Notes: a model not told the origin generated them from the sequence alone. Numbered from the stretch's first letter, positions 1-6,059 are shown. The stretch is 6,216 bases of DNA from Leptospirillum sp. (GCA_027346125.1 DAIEST010000004.1:1-6216), one strand, 5' to 3'. Numbers and translations: made by a program.

Positions 1-3000
1 CATCATTCAATGGGACGAGACTTCCAAAATCCTCGCTTCTCGCATTGATCCAGTCGTGATGCTCATTGGGAGCGATCTTTTCCCAGGGAACATGCTCGAT
101 GTTCCCAAAGCGATCCACCTTGGCCAGCTTTTCCTCCCGACTCAGGTAATCCCCGATGTCGTGGTAGTGGATTTCACAGGCCCCTTGCTTTTCGGGATTC
201 TTCACCAAAAGGGTAATCGCGATCGGGGCCCGGCTTCCGGAATCAAATACATTTCCAGCTTCTTTCCGGCGTAATTCTCCCTGTGTCCTGGCATTCCCCC
301 TCAAATTGAACACATAGATGCTCGTGAACTCATCGGCCAGGGTCTTTCGAAACCCGTCCATCGTGTTTCCGTCGATCCAACCCCCGTTTGTGACGTAGCA
401 GATCACCCCCTGCTTTTTGATCCGGTTGCTGGCCCAACGGAAGGCCCTGATGTAGCTGTCGTAGAGGCTGTTCTTGTTGACCGCCGTCGACCCGGCCGCA
501 TAAGTGTCCCGAATGCTCTTGTCCAGCTTTTCGTAGGAGAGGTTCTGGTTGTTCTGATTGGAATCCCCCTGGTTGGCCCGGTAAGGGGGATTGCCGAGGA
601 TGACCCGGATGTCGGCCTGGGTCTGTCGGTTCGCCCGGGCATTGTTTTCCTCGAGGAATTTCGGGAACAGTCCGGTCTTTCCGCCTTCGCCCATCTGGAA
701 GGTGTCCCCCAGGACCATCCCGGGAAAGGGAAGGCGTTCCCCGGTCGCCTGGAGAAAGGCCGATTCGATGTTGAGGGAGGCGATGTAATAGGCCAGAAGG
801 ACAATTTCTGTCGCGTGCAATTCTTCCCGGTATTTCTCCAAAAGTCGATCCGATGCAATGATACCGCTCTGGATCAGGCGGGAGAGGAAGGTTCCGGTCC
901 CGGAGAATGGGTCGAGGATGTTCACGCCTCGATCGGACAGCCCCACCCCGAATTCCTTCCGGAGGGCGAAGTCGGCGCTTTTGAGGATGAAGTCCACAAC
1001 TTCGACCGGGGTGTAGACAATCCCCAGCCGGTCGGCGAGCTTGGGGAAGGCCGCCTGGAAAAAGGTGTCATAGAGGTTCCGGATCACGTCCTGGCGGGAC
1101 TTGTCGCTCTTGGCCAGCGCGACCCGCTCCCGAACATTCGAGTAGAACTTGTCGAGGCCGGAAGTCTCCCCGTGGAGCCCATGTTTGTCGAGGATCCGGA
1201 GGATCCTCTGCATGGCCTGGGACATAGGGTTGCTGTCGATGAAGGACTGGCTCGGAAACAGGGCTTCGAAGACCGGCCGGGTGATGATGTGCTGGACCAG
1301 CATGTCCACGATGTCCGAATCGCTCACCGCCGGGTTCATGGTTTGCCGGATCTCCTTCCCGAACTCCGCGAGAGCGGATTTCGCTTCCGGATCCTTGAGG
1401 ACATCCCGGACCCGGCCTTCGATCGTTTCGGCGGTCCGGGCCACCTCCCGGGACCAGTCCTGCCAGTATTCCCGGTCCCCGAGCTTCTGGGGAATGACTC
1501 CGTAGACGGCTTCGCCCAGCTGATCGACGGGAATCGGCGGGAAGTCGATGGGGGGTTGATTTGAGTCCGCTTTGTCTTTCTTTCGCTCCCGTTCGTCTCC
1601 CGTGATGATGGAAATCCGCTTCCGGTACTCCGAATCGTCGACCAGCCTCTCATCATGGGCCCGGAGGGCCTTCAGGACTTTCCATATGTTCTTGAATTGC
1701 GGGTCCTTCTCGATGAATCCGTCGAGTTCCCCGATCTGGTCGGACGGGATTCCGACGGGCAGGATGATGTACCCGAACTTCTTTCCGGGGATTTTCCGCA
1801 TGACCCGCCCGACGCTTTGGACGACATCGACCATGGAGTCCCGGGCGTCGAAGAACAGGACGGAATCCAGGGAAGGCACGTCGACCCCTTCCGACAGGCA
1901 CCGGGCATTGGTGAGGACCCGGCATTCGGCGGAGGCCGCCGGCGACGCGTCGAGCCAGCGGATCCGTTCCAGCCTTCGATCGATGTTCATCCCGCCGTCC
2001 ACGTGTTCGAAATGACAGGTCAACCCATCCCCATGGTTGTCGAGGTAGAGGTTCACGACCTCCTGGAAGCACGCGGCCAGCTCCCGGGAACTCTTGATGG
2101 TGTGCGAGAAGGCCACCCCGCTTTTCATGGGAGGATCTCCGGGATCGAAGGCCGGCTGGCCGTCATCCCGTGTGACTCCCTCTTTGGCCAGGGCCTTCCA
2201 GGCCCCCACGATCTTGGCGGCGAACCGGGCCTGGATCGCCTTTCCGCTCGCAAGGGTGTAAGCGTTGGCGAGTTCCTGCATCCGCTCGTCGGTCATGGCC
2301 ACGATGATCACCTTGAAGTCCGACAGGATCTCTTCTTGCACCGCGTTACCGAAACTCAGGGTGTGCAGGGTGGGACCAAAGCGGGTTTCATCGTCCATGG
2401 AATAGACGAGGGCTTCGTTTTCACTGGCCCTCTTTTTGGTCTTTTCGGTGAAGATCCGGGGGGTGGCAGTCATGTAGAGGCGCTTTCGGGCCCGGATGTA
2501 AGCATCCTCGTGGACCATCATGAAAGAAGACAACTCTCCCGCTTCCGACTGCGGTGTATAGCTCCCGCCGGCCTGTTCGGCTTTCCGTTTTTTCCGGAGG
2601 ATGACGCTTTCCTTGGCCTCGTAGGACAGTTCGATTCCGGTGGTCCGGTGGGCTTCGTCGCACAGGACGAAATCGAACGCGGGAAGGCCCATGCTCTGGG
2701 CTTGGCGGATCACCTCCATCGACTGGTAGGTGGTCAGGATCGCGGTGATCCCTTCCGGAGAGAGTTTGGCGGCATGGGCGGCGAGTTTTTCCGGATCCGT
2801 CGTGGCCGGATAGGCCAGATCGTAAACTCGGAGGTCTTCCTCGTCCTTTCCGACACGGGTATCCGAGCAGACGGCAAAGAAGCGCATCGGAACCAGGGAT
2901 TCCCGGGCCCATTCCCGGAGGGTCTGGGACAAGAGGGTGATCGACGGCACGGCGAAGAGGACGCTCCCGCCACGGGGGACGATCTTTTCGACGATCCGGA

Positions 3001-3628
3001 GGCCTGTGAGGGTTTTTCCCGTTCCGCAGGCCATGATGAGCTTCCCGCGCGCATGGGTCTTCAACCCGTCCAGCACGTCGGCTTTGGCCCTCTCCTGATA
3101 GGGGCGAAGGGATTTCTTGGGGAGGAGCGGAAGGGGAGCCTCGGGAGAGGCGAACTGTCCCCAGTCCACTCCGCTCTCTTCCAGGTCGACCAGGTTGATC
3201 CGGGAGACGGGAATGCTCTGGTCGAGAAGGAGATCTTCCGCGTGTGCGCTCCAGTTCTTGGTCGTCGAAACCACAAGGCGGCTGGAGAAGATGGGGCGTT
3301 TCGTTCCGGGGTAGGCCTTTCCGGAGAGAGAATAGAAGTTGCCGAGTTCCTGCTGATTCACGGACTCGTCCGGCGAGAAAAACTTGCATTGGATGGCCCA
3401 GAAACCGGCTTCATCCTTCGCCACAAGGTCGATGCCACGATCCTGGGCCGTGAGGCCCCATTCGGCCAGATGGGGACATTCCTTCCAGAGCCATACGTTG
3501 TCAAAGCGCCAGGCATATTCCGGAGCCGTTTTGAGGAAGGAGCGGATCAACCGTTCAAAAGCCTCTCCCAGGGCTTTCTTGTCTCTCGCGTCATGGCGAA
3601 GCCTGTTCAGAACGTCTTCGATCCGCAT
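1..3628 (-). CDS. Type ISP restriction-modification enzyme: fused nuclease, DEAH helicase and N6-adenine methyltransferase (3' end cut by window edge)
   Basis: The frame stays open from ATG 3628 to the left edge: 1209 codons, checked codon by codon, with no stop. Visible motifs in order are: an Mrr-like PD-(D/E)xK nuclease (GID with D67, then Q80-C-K82); the helicase lead-in RPYQ (175-178); Walker A ACGTGKT (200-206); DEAH (324-327); TAT (387-389); motif V LSEGVDVP (578-585); and motif VI QSVGRVMR (604-611). A coupler-like stretch follows, then the methyltransferase: YTPVEVVDFIL (872-882), SAM-binding DPFSGTGTF (906-914) and catalytic NPPY (1013-1016). This order matches the LlaGI/LlaBIII Type ISP family, whose members are about 1,600 residues long, so the C-terminal target-recognition domain should lie off the left edge. 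Family members methylate one strand of an asymmetric site, translocate on DNA using ATP, and cut unmodified DNA. All key catalytic residues are present, so the visible part looks intact. The start is supported by a strong ribosome-binding site. The first 22 bases overlap a small upstream frame. Confidence 0.95.
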   Translation of the reverse strand, partial: MRIEDVLNRLRHDARDKKALGEAFERLIRSFLKTAPEYAWRFDNVWLWKECPHLAEWGLTAQDRGIDLVAKDEAGFWAIQCKFFSPDESVNQQELGNFYSLSGKAYPGTKRPIFSSRLVVSTTKNWSAHAEDLLLDQSIPVSRINLVDLEESGVDWGQFASPEAPLPLLPKKSLRPYQERAKADVLDGLKTHARGKLIMACGTGKTLTGLRIVEKIVPRGGSVLFAVPSITLLSQTLREWARESLVPMRFFAVCSDTRVGKDEEDLRVYDLAYPATTDPEKLAAHAAKLSPEGITAILTTYQSMEVIRQAQSMGLPAFDFVLCDEAHRTTGIELSYEAKESVILRKKRKAEQAGGSYTPQSEAGELSSFMMVHEDAYIRARKRLYMTATPRIFTEKTKKRASENEALVYSMDDETRFGPTLHTLSFGNAVQEEILSDFKVIIVAMTDERMQELANAYTLASGKAIQARFAAKIVGAWKALAKEGVTRDDGQPAFDPGDPPMKSGVAFSHTIKSSRELAACFQEVVNLYLDNHGDGLTCHFEHVDGGMNIDRRLERIRWLDASPAASAECRVLTNARCLSEGVDVPSLDSVLFFDARDSMVDVVQSVGRVMRKIPGKKFGYIILPVGIPSDQIGELDGFIEKDPQFKNIWKVLKALRAHDERLVDDSEYRKRISIITGDERERKKDKADSNQPPIDFPPIPVDQLGEAVYGVIPQKLGDREYWQDWSREVARTAETIEGRVRDVLKDPEAKSALAEFGKEIRQTMNPAVSDSDIVDMLVQHIITRPVFEALFPSQSFIDSNPMSQAMQRILRILDKHGLHGETSGLDKFYSNVRERVALAKSDKSRQDVIRNLYDTFFQAAFPKLADRLGIVYTPVEVVDFILKSADFALRKEFGVGLSDRGVNILDPFSGTGTFLSRLIQSGIIASDRLLEKYREELHATEIVLLAYYIASLNIESAFLQATGERLPFPGMVLGDTFQMGEGGKTGLFPKFLEENNARANRQTQADIRVILGNPPYRANQGDSNQNNQNLSYEKLDKSIRDTYAAGSTAVNKNSLYDSYIRAFRWASNRIKKQGVICYVTNGGWIDGNTMDGFRKTLADEFTSIYVFNLRGNARTQGELRRKEAGNVFDSGSRAPIAITLLVKNPEKQGACEIHYHDIGDYLSREEKLAKVDRFGNIEHVPWEKIAPNEHHDWINARSEDFGSLVPLND

Positions 3629-3837
3629 TCCTCCTCCTTCCGGTGGGCTCCTTGGTTCAGCGTCAGTTCAGAAACGCGCGCGCCGGGAAAGACCAGAGGG
3701 GCCTTCCCCCGACCGGAACGCTTCCGTCTGAAAATCCTTTCGCGGGATAATACCTCGTTTGTCCCGAAAAGCGTAGAAAAATTCGGAGTCTTCCGGGCGG
3801 TCAGGTCGTCCCCGGTCAGATCCACGGTTGTTGCCAT
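3607..3837 (-). CDS. Chimeric small ORF: ParG-like N-terminal tail fused to unrelated sequence
   Basis: This is a 76-codon frame. Residues 1-18 (MATTVDLTGDDLTARKTP) match residues 1-18 of the ParG-like protein at 5009-5248 at 17 of 18 positions. After Pro18 the similarity stops abruptly. Residues 19-76 are basic, carry no ribbon-helix-helix pattern, and match nothing I recognise. The start has a modest ribosome-binding site (AAGGTG) and sits behind a copied parA-parG spacer. Four of the five base differences in the shared 54 bases are silent third-position changes, so the copied piece diverged while still being read as protein. The stop lies 22 bases inside the restriction-modification gene, a layout that allows translational coupling. 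It could be a leader peptide, a real small protein carrying a ParA-contacting tail, or just the wreck of a recombination event. The frame is clear; the function is unknown. Confidence 0.4.
   Translation of the reverse strand: MATTVDLTGDDLTARKTPNFSTLFGTNEVLSRERIFRRKRSGRGKAPLVFPGARVSELTLNQGAHRKEEECGSKTF
3632..3640 (-). promoter_or_regulatory. Ribosome-binding site for the restriction-modification gene
   Basis: On the minus strand, AAGGAGGAGGA sits directly before ATG 3628, a near-perfect Shine-Dalgarno sequence a few bases upstream. It lies inside the last part of the small frame 3607-3837, whose stop is 22 bases beyond this start. Ribosomes finishing that frame could therefore re-initiate here. 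The site fixes the start of the large enzyme at 3628. Confidence 0.8.
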
Positions 3838-3850
3838 TTTTTCACCTTCT

Positions 3851-3865
3851 TTATTGAACGAATAA
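3851..3865. promoter_or_regulatory. Inverted repeat, third copy of the par operator-like element
   Basis: TTATT-GAACG-AATAA has 5-base perfect arms and a 5-base centre. It lies in the spacer between the parA remnant and the chimeric frame. It aligns with the parA-parG spacer element (5264-5279) with one substitution and a one-base gap, but the dyad is still perfect. Retained symmetry after divergence hints at a bound site, presumably for the ParG-like protein; binding itself is inferred. Confidence 0.5.
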
Positions 3866-3869
3866 CGAA

Positions 3870-3911
3870 TTACAAAAATGTCTTGATTCCCTGCCGCAAC
3901 GCCTCGACCTC
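3870..3911 (-). pseudogene. Remnant of a parA 3' end
   Basis: The minus-strand codons read EVEALRQGIKTFL then TAA, against EVEALWKEIKGFM-TAA at the end of the intact ParA (8 of 13 residues identical, no gaps). They are followed by a spacer and a parG-like start, as in the intact cassette. Upstream, to about 4000, the same frame reads weakly ParA-like (a D-K-R-x-V-x-A-S pattern resembling D-R-V-V-Y-A-S-A), but base-level matches there are out of register. I therefore assign only the last 42 bases with confidence. Everything that makes ParA an ATPase is missing. The open frame runs up to 4118 but overlaps the better-supported membrane-protein gene at 4007-4258, so it is not a gene of its own. 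Confidence 0.65.
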
Positions 3912-3924
3912 TCCGCAGGAGAGG
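3908..3924. other. Perfect 7-bp hairpin at the edge of the duplicated par segment
   Basis: CCTCTCC-GCA-GGAGAGG has a GC-rich 7-base stem and a 3-base loop. No run of T follows on either strand, so it is not a standard terminator. It straddles the point where similarity to parA begins. It may be an accident of sequence or a structured recombination end. Confidence 0.45.
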
Positions 3925-4006
3925 ACCTCATTGCTGGCAGATACATGGCGTTTGTCCCATAAAACATTGCAACAAAAGCTTCTCGGGACCTGCGGCTGAG
4001 GACAGG

Positions 4007-4258
4007 TCAGAAAAAAGCTGAAAGACCTGTCGTAAGAACGGTTATGGCGCTCCATATCGCAGCGATCTTGTTGAATTCCGCAGATTTGGAAAATGCCTGC
4101 ATCGTCGCGACTGTCCACCCATGATGCTCAAGGTCCGGATCGCCGGTTATCTTGGTGAAGGGGATAATTTCAACCCTGGAGGAGCGATACCAATAGATCG
4201 CTCCAACGAAGCCTGATCCAACCGAAAGAACTTCAAGGATGGTATGAAGTGTTTTCAT
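4007..4258 (-). CDS. Small membrane protein, two predicted transmembrane segments
   Basis: The product is 83 residues, with a hydrophobic N-terminal segment (about 7-24), then WYRSS and a polar middle containing W48 and N63, and a second hydrophobic segment near the C-terminus (about 65-82). This pattern resembles short uncharacterised bacterial inner-membrane proteins; I do not recognise a named family. It lies 32 bases downstream of the 228-aa membrane gene on the same strand, so the two are probably co-transcribed and may act together. The ribosome-binding site is ambiguous: AAAGGAG is rather far (about 15 bases) from ATG 4258, with a weaker GAGA closer. The base composition is lower in GC than that of the restriction gene. 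Function unknown. Confidence 0.7.
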   Translation of the reverse strand: MKTLHTILEVLSVGSGFVGAIYWYRSSRVEIIPFTKITGDPDLEHHGWTVATMQAFSKSAEFNKIAAIWSAITVLTTGLSAFF

Positions 4259-4290
4259 GGGATCTCTTGTTCACTCCTTTCTGGCTTCCT

Positions 4291-4977
4291 TCAGAAAAGC
4301 CAATTTTGCATCCAGGTGGCAATCTGAACCGGATACGTTGATAGAATGGCACCGAACACCAAACAAACCACCCCGAAAGCTTCCAGACGAATACCCCCAA
4401 CCAGAGCTTCCTCCAATAATCTGCGAATTGTATCGTCCTCCGTTTGCCTTTCCTGGCGTTCTTTAGTGAGGAAATCCCCATAACGCTCGAATTGTTCCTG
4501 TGTTTGCCGTTGCTGGGTCTGAACGGCCTCGAAGAGGCGGACGAGTTGATCGATGGTCCATTGGAGGCGTTCCTCTTGGGAAAGCGAAGGATCAGGGGGC
4601 GGAAGCTTCAACCCCAGCGTCACCCTGTCACTCAATGAAAGTTCACAATGCCCTCCTGACAAGGGAACGCTCACCGGACGGAGTCTCGGACGCCGGTTCC
4701 AAAAACTTTCCACCAATGATCGTAAGGTCGGACGCCTGAATAATTTTCTCGTTTCATGAAGGCCCATTCCTACGGTGCCGATCCCTGCGAGTTGATAAAA
4801 CAAACCTGCCAGCCGGATTCTTTCATCCCAAGGAGCGTCGAAAATGGTCGGGATCAAAGTTCCATAATCAAACACGAGAAAAAAACAGACTACATTCCAG
4901 TAAAGTCTAATGGGCTCCTGGAGCCAGAAGAAAATGCCCTTGGCCCATCGAAAGAAATTTTTCAGCCAATTGGCCAT
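4291..4977 (-). CDS. Membrane protein of unknown function with a cytoplasmic-type coiled coil
   Basis: The product is 228 residues. Hydrophobic segments lie at about 25-46, 54-73 and 199-220. Between the second and third is a long soluble part: a basic stretch ETRKLFRRP (75-83), a proline-rich linker around 125-131, and a Gln/Glu-rich helical region (about 135-190) with coiled-coil character. The start at ATG 4977 has a good ribosome-binding site (AAAGG, six bases upstream). It begins 31 bases after the parG-like stop and ends 32 bases before the 83-aa membrane gene, so it probably sits in the par operon. No enzyme motif is visible. A membrane anchor with a coiled coil beside a partition ATPase could be a positioning or signalling partner, or an exclusion or defence effector; nothing here decides between them. 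Confidence 0.85.
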   Translation of the reverse strand: MANWLKNFFRWAKGIFFWLQEPIRLYWNVVCFFLVFDYGTLIPTIFDAPWDERIRLAGLFYQLAGIGTVGMGLHETRKLFRRPTLRSLVESFWNRRPRLRPVSVPLSGGHCELSLSDRVTLGLKLPPPDPSLSQEERLQWTIDQLVRLFEAVQTQQRQTQEQFERYGDFLTKERQERQTEDDTIRRLLEEALVGGIRLEAFGVVCLVFGAILSTYPVQIATWMQNWLF

Positions 4978-5008
4978 TTACAACCTTTCTTCATCAGTTA
5001 GGTCCCGG

Positions 5009-5248
5009 TCATTCAGTCTTTTTCCCGCGTTCCACGTAGGCCAAAAACGCCGCTTCGAACAGTTCATTGAGCTTCATGTCCCGCTCAAGGGCCTCCCGTT
5101 TGAACCTTTTCACGAAGTCCGGAGGCATCTTGAAGTTCATCGGCACGAGTTCCGAAGACGAAACGGTGCCCCGCCCCCGGGTGGCCGTTTTTGTCGGCGT
5201 CTTCCGGGCAGTGAGGTCGTCTCCGGTCAGATCCACGGTTTTTGCCAT
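5009..5248 (-). CDS. ParG-like ribbon-helix-helix DNA-binding protein (partition adaptor and repressor)
   Basis: The product is 79 residues. A flexible, charged tail (1-33) carries R24 and R26. It is followed by a ribbon-helix-helix core: strand LVPMNFKM (34-41), first helix about 43-57, second helix about 60-72. Size and layout match ParG of the ParF-ParG plasmid partition systems, where the folded part binds centromere and operator DNA and the tail stimulates the ATPase through an arginine. Assigning R24 or R26 that role is inference. ATG 5248 is preferred over an in-frame TTG at 5260: GGGAGAG lies just before it, and the duplicate copy begins at the same Met. The gene follows parA by 35 bases, and the inverted repeat in that gap may be its own binding site. 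Alternative reading: an Arc/CopG-type regulator without a partition role. Confidence 0.82.
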   Translation of the reverse strand: MAKTVDLTGDDLTARKTPTKTATRGRGTVSSSELVPMNFKMPPDFVKRFKREALERDMKLNELFEAAFLAYVERGKKTE

Positions 5249-5325
5249 GTTCTCTCCCAATATTTATTTAACGAAATAAAGAATTACATAAATCCTTTGA
5301 TTTCCTTCCACAGCGCCTCGACCTC
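5195..5325 (-). repeat. Intact copy of the parA-parG junction that is duplicated at 3784-3911
   Basis: This is the partner of the degraded copy. Here the two parts belong to complete genes: the parA C-terminus (EVEALWKEIKGFM), the spacer with its inverted repeat, and the parG-like N-terminus. The two copies are in direct orientation, about 1.4 kb apart, flanking the two membrane-protein genes. Recombination between them could delete that interval. Confidence 0.8.
5264..5279. promoter_or_regulatory. Inverted repeat in the parA-parG spacer (putative operator or centromere box)
   Basis: TTATTT-AACG-AAATAA has 6-base perfect arms. The 20-base block 5264-5283 matches the block upstream of parA (5924-5943) at 19 of 20 positions. 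It lies between the parA stop and the parG-like start. It also contains the decamer TTTCGTTAAA (minus strand, 5267-5276), which recurs on the plus strand at 5903-5912. A ribbon-helix-helix dimer would be a suitable ligand. Confidence 0.6.
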
Positions 5326-5892
5326 CCGGTTGGCCGGACCTTTTCCGACTTCCGCCGCGGTGGTCCCGCCGGTCATTGCCGAAGCATACACCACCCGGTC
5401 CGCAATGAAGGTCTGGGCCACCGGACCGTGCTTCGAAAGGGCGGCCACCGCCTGGGCCGTGATGGTCGCGTTCCCCTTGGCCTGATTGATGATGAAAAGA
5501 AAAGGCTTTCCCGCCTTTTTCACGAGGTCGACAGTTTCCCCGACCGACCAGAGATCGGTAGGAGACGGCCGGACGGGGATGAGGATGAGATCGGACAGGG
5601 CGATCAGCATCGCGGTCTGGTCGTTGATGGTCGGGGAGCTGTCGATCAGGCAATAATCCGCTGCGTCTTCGAGTTTGTCCAACCCTTCCCCGATCCGGTG
5701 AAAAGGGATATCTGCCCGTGGCGGGGTCTCCTTCTCCCGCCGGCCATGCCAGGTGGAAAGACTGGCCTGGCGATCGGTGTCCAGAAGATACACCCGGGCG
5801 GAATCGGCCCGTTCGATCTCGACGGCCAGGTGCGCGGTCAACGTGGTCTTCCCAGATCCGCCTTTCTGGGAAGTGACGAGAAATGTTTTCAT
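5284..5892 (-). CDS. parA: ParA/ParF-family partition ATPase
   Basis: The product is 202 residues, about the size of the short ParA class (ParF). It has the deviant Walker A box KGGSGKTT (10-17) with signature lysine K10 and catalytic-site K15. The LLDTDRQAS box (36-44) stands where family members usually have DxDPQ. The Walker B equivalent is LIDSSP (82-87). There is no N-terminal helix-turn-helix, as expected for the short class, so DNA-binding regulation must come from the partner protein. Such ATPases form ATP-dependent assemblies on the nucleoid and move plasmid copies apart. The start at ATG 5892 has AAAGGATG six to eight bases upstream. It is the first gene of the leftward operon and is followed by the ParG-like adaptor. 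Without replication genes in view, the carrier may be a plasmid or an integrated element. Confidence 0.9.
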   Translation of the reverse strand: MKTFLVTSQKGGSGKTTLTAHLAVEIERADSARVYLLDTDRQASLSTWHGRREKETPPRADIPFHRIGEGLDKLEDAADYCLIDSSPTINDQTAMLIALSDLILIPVRPSPTDLWSVGETVDLVKKAGKPFLFIINQAKGNATITAQAVAALSKHGPVAQTFIADRVVYASAMTGGTTAAEVGKGPANREVEALWKEIKGFM

Positions 5893-5904
5893 GATTTCAT
5901 CCTT

Positions 5905-5916
5905 TCGTTAAAACGA
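5905..5916. promoter_or_regulatory. Palindrome TCGTTAAAACGA just upstream of parA
   Basis: Perfect 5-base arms (TCGTT/AACGA) flank two bases, between the parA ribosome-binding site and its -10 box. With two preceding bases it includes TTTCGTTAAA, the same decamer found reversed in the parA-parG spacer. It is probably another half or full site for the same DNA-binding protein. Confidence 0.45.
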
Positions 5917-5922
5917 TAATTC

Positions 5923-5951
5923 ATTATTTAAAGAAATAAAGAAGATGTCAA
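5923..5951 (-). promoter_or_regulatory. Sigma70-type promoter of the parA operon
   Basis: On the minus strand, TTGACA (5951-5946, a perfect -35) is followed by exactly 17 bases and AATAAT (5928-5923, 5 of 6 matches to TATAAT). The inverted repeat 5924-5939 covers the -10 and most of the spacer, the expected position for an autorepressor. Confidence 0.7.
5924..5939. promoter_or_regulatory. Inverted repeat overlapping the parA promoter (putative operator)
   Basis: TTATTT-AAAG-AAATAA has 6-base perfect arms and lies across the -10 box and spacer of the parA promoter. It belongs to a 20-base block almost identical to 5264-5283. Repression by the downstream ParG-like protein is the simplest reading, as known for ParG-type cassettes. 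Confidence 0.6.
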
Positions 5952-5977
5952 GAAACTCGGGCTATTCACGCTTTATT

Positions 5978-5989
5978 ATTGACGTCAAT
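5978..5989. promoter_or_regulatory. Perfect 12-base palindrome ATTGACGTCAAT
   Basis: A self-complementary 12-mer with no spacer lies midway in the divergent region, upstream of the parA -35. It is unlike the AT-rich par repeats and unlike the antitoxin-side repeat, so it could be a site for a different regulator or a partition-site element. No ligand can be named from sequence. Confidence 0.4.
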
Positions 5990-6039
5990 CACAATTTGAG
6001 AATTTTGGACCAATGACGAATCTCTTCTTGTCTTGCATT

Positions 6040-6059
6040 AGCTAATTGGCTAATTAGCT
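6040..6059. promoter_or_regulatory. Inverted repeat in the antitoxin promoter (putative autoregulatory operator)
   Basis: AGCTAATT-GGCT-AATTAGCT has perfect 8-base arms with a 4-base centre. It lies about 50 bases upstream of the antitoxin start and covers its likely -35. Phd/YefM antitoxins typically repress their own promoter by binding palindromes in this position. Confidence 0.6.

Larger units (their letters stand above)
3784..3911 (-). repeat. Second, degraded copy of the parA-parG junction
   Basis: This stretch aligns with 5195-5325. It covers the last 14 codons of parA including the stop, the AT-rich spacer (32 bases here, 35 in the other copy) and the first 18 codons of the parG-like gene. 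The parA-end part is the same length in both copies (42 bases) and shares a 12-base identical block (CGCCTCGACCTC at 3900-3911 and 5314-5325). The 54-base parG-like part has five differences. The similarity fades on both sides, so this is an old partial duplication or the scar of recombination between two related par loci. Confidence 0.8.

Noticed and set aside
815..1564. 249-codon open frame on the plus strand
   Set aside because: It lies antisense to the coupler and methyltransferase part of the same gene, in the same aligned register, with no recognisable motif.
2421..3389. 322-codon open frame on the minus strand
   Set aside because: It is out of frame inside the restriction-modification gene; its Arg/Pro/Gly-rich composition is typical of a shadow frame.
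1655..3865. 736-codon open frame on the plus strand
   Set aside because: It is the codon-aligned antisense of the restriction-modification gene. The minus strand carries a full ordered set of helicase motifs, while the plus-strand translation shows no domain. GC-rich coding often leaves its antisense frame open.
3987..4008. GACCTG / CAGGTC inverted repeat as a terminator after the 83-aa gene
   Set aside because: The stem is only 6 bases with a 10-base loop. On the minus strand the T-run lies before it rather than after, so it does not fit an intrinsic terminator.
3870..4118. 82-codon minus-strand frame ending in the parA-like tail
   Set aside because: Only its last 14 codons resemble ParA. 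The rest overlaps the 83-aa membrane gene and looks non-coding, so it is treated as a remnant.
5249..5260. TTG start extending the ParG-like protein by four residues
   Set aside because: Those codons overlap the GGGAGAG ribosome-binding site, and the duplicate copy begins at the ATG-equivalent Met.
5428..5919. 163-codon plus-strand frame opposite parA
   Set aside because: It is antisense to a clear ATPase gene with all its motifs and has no domain of its own.
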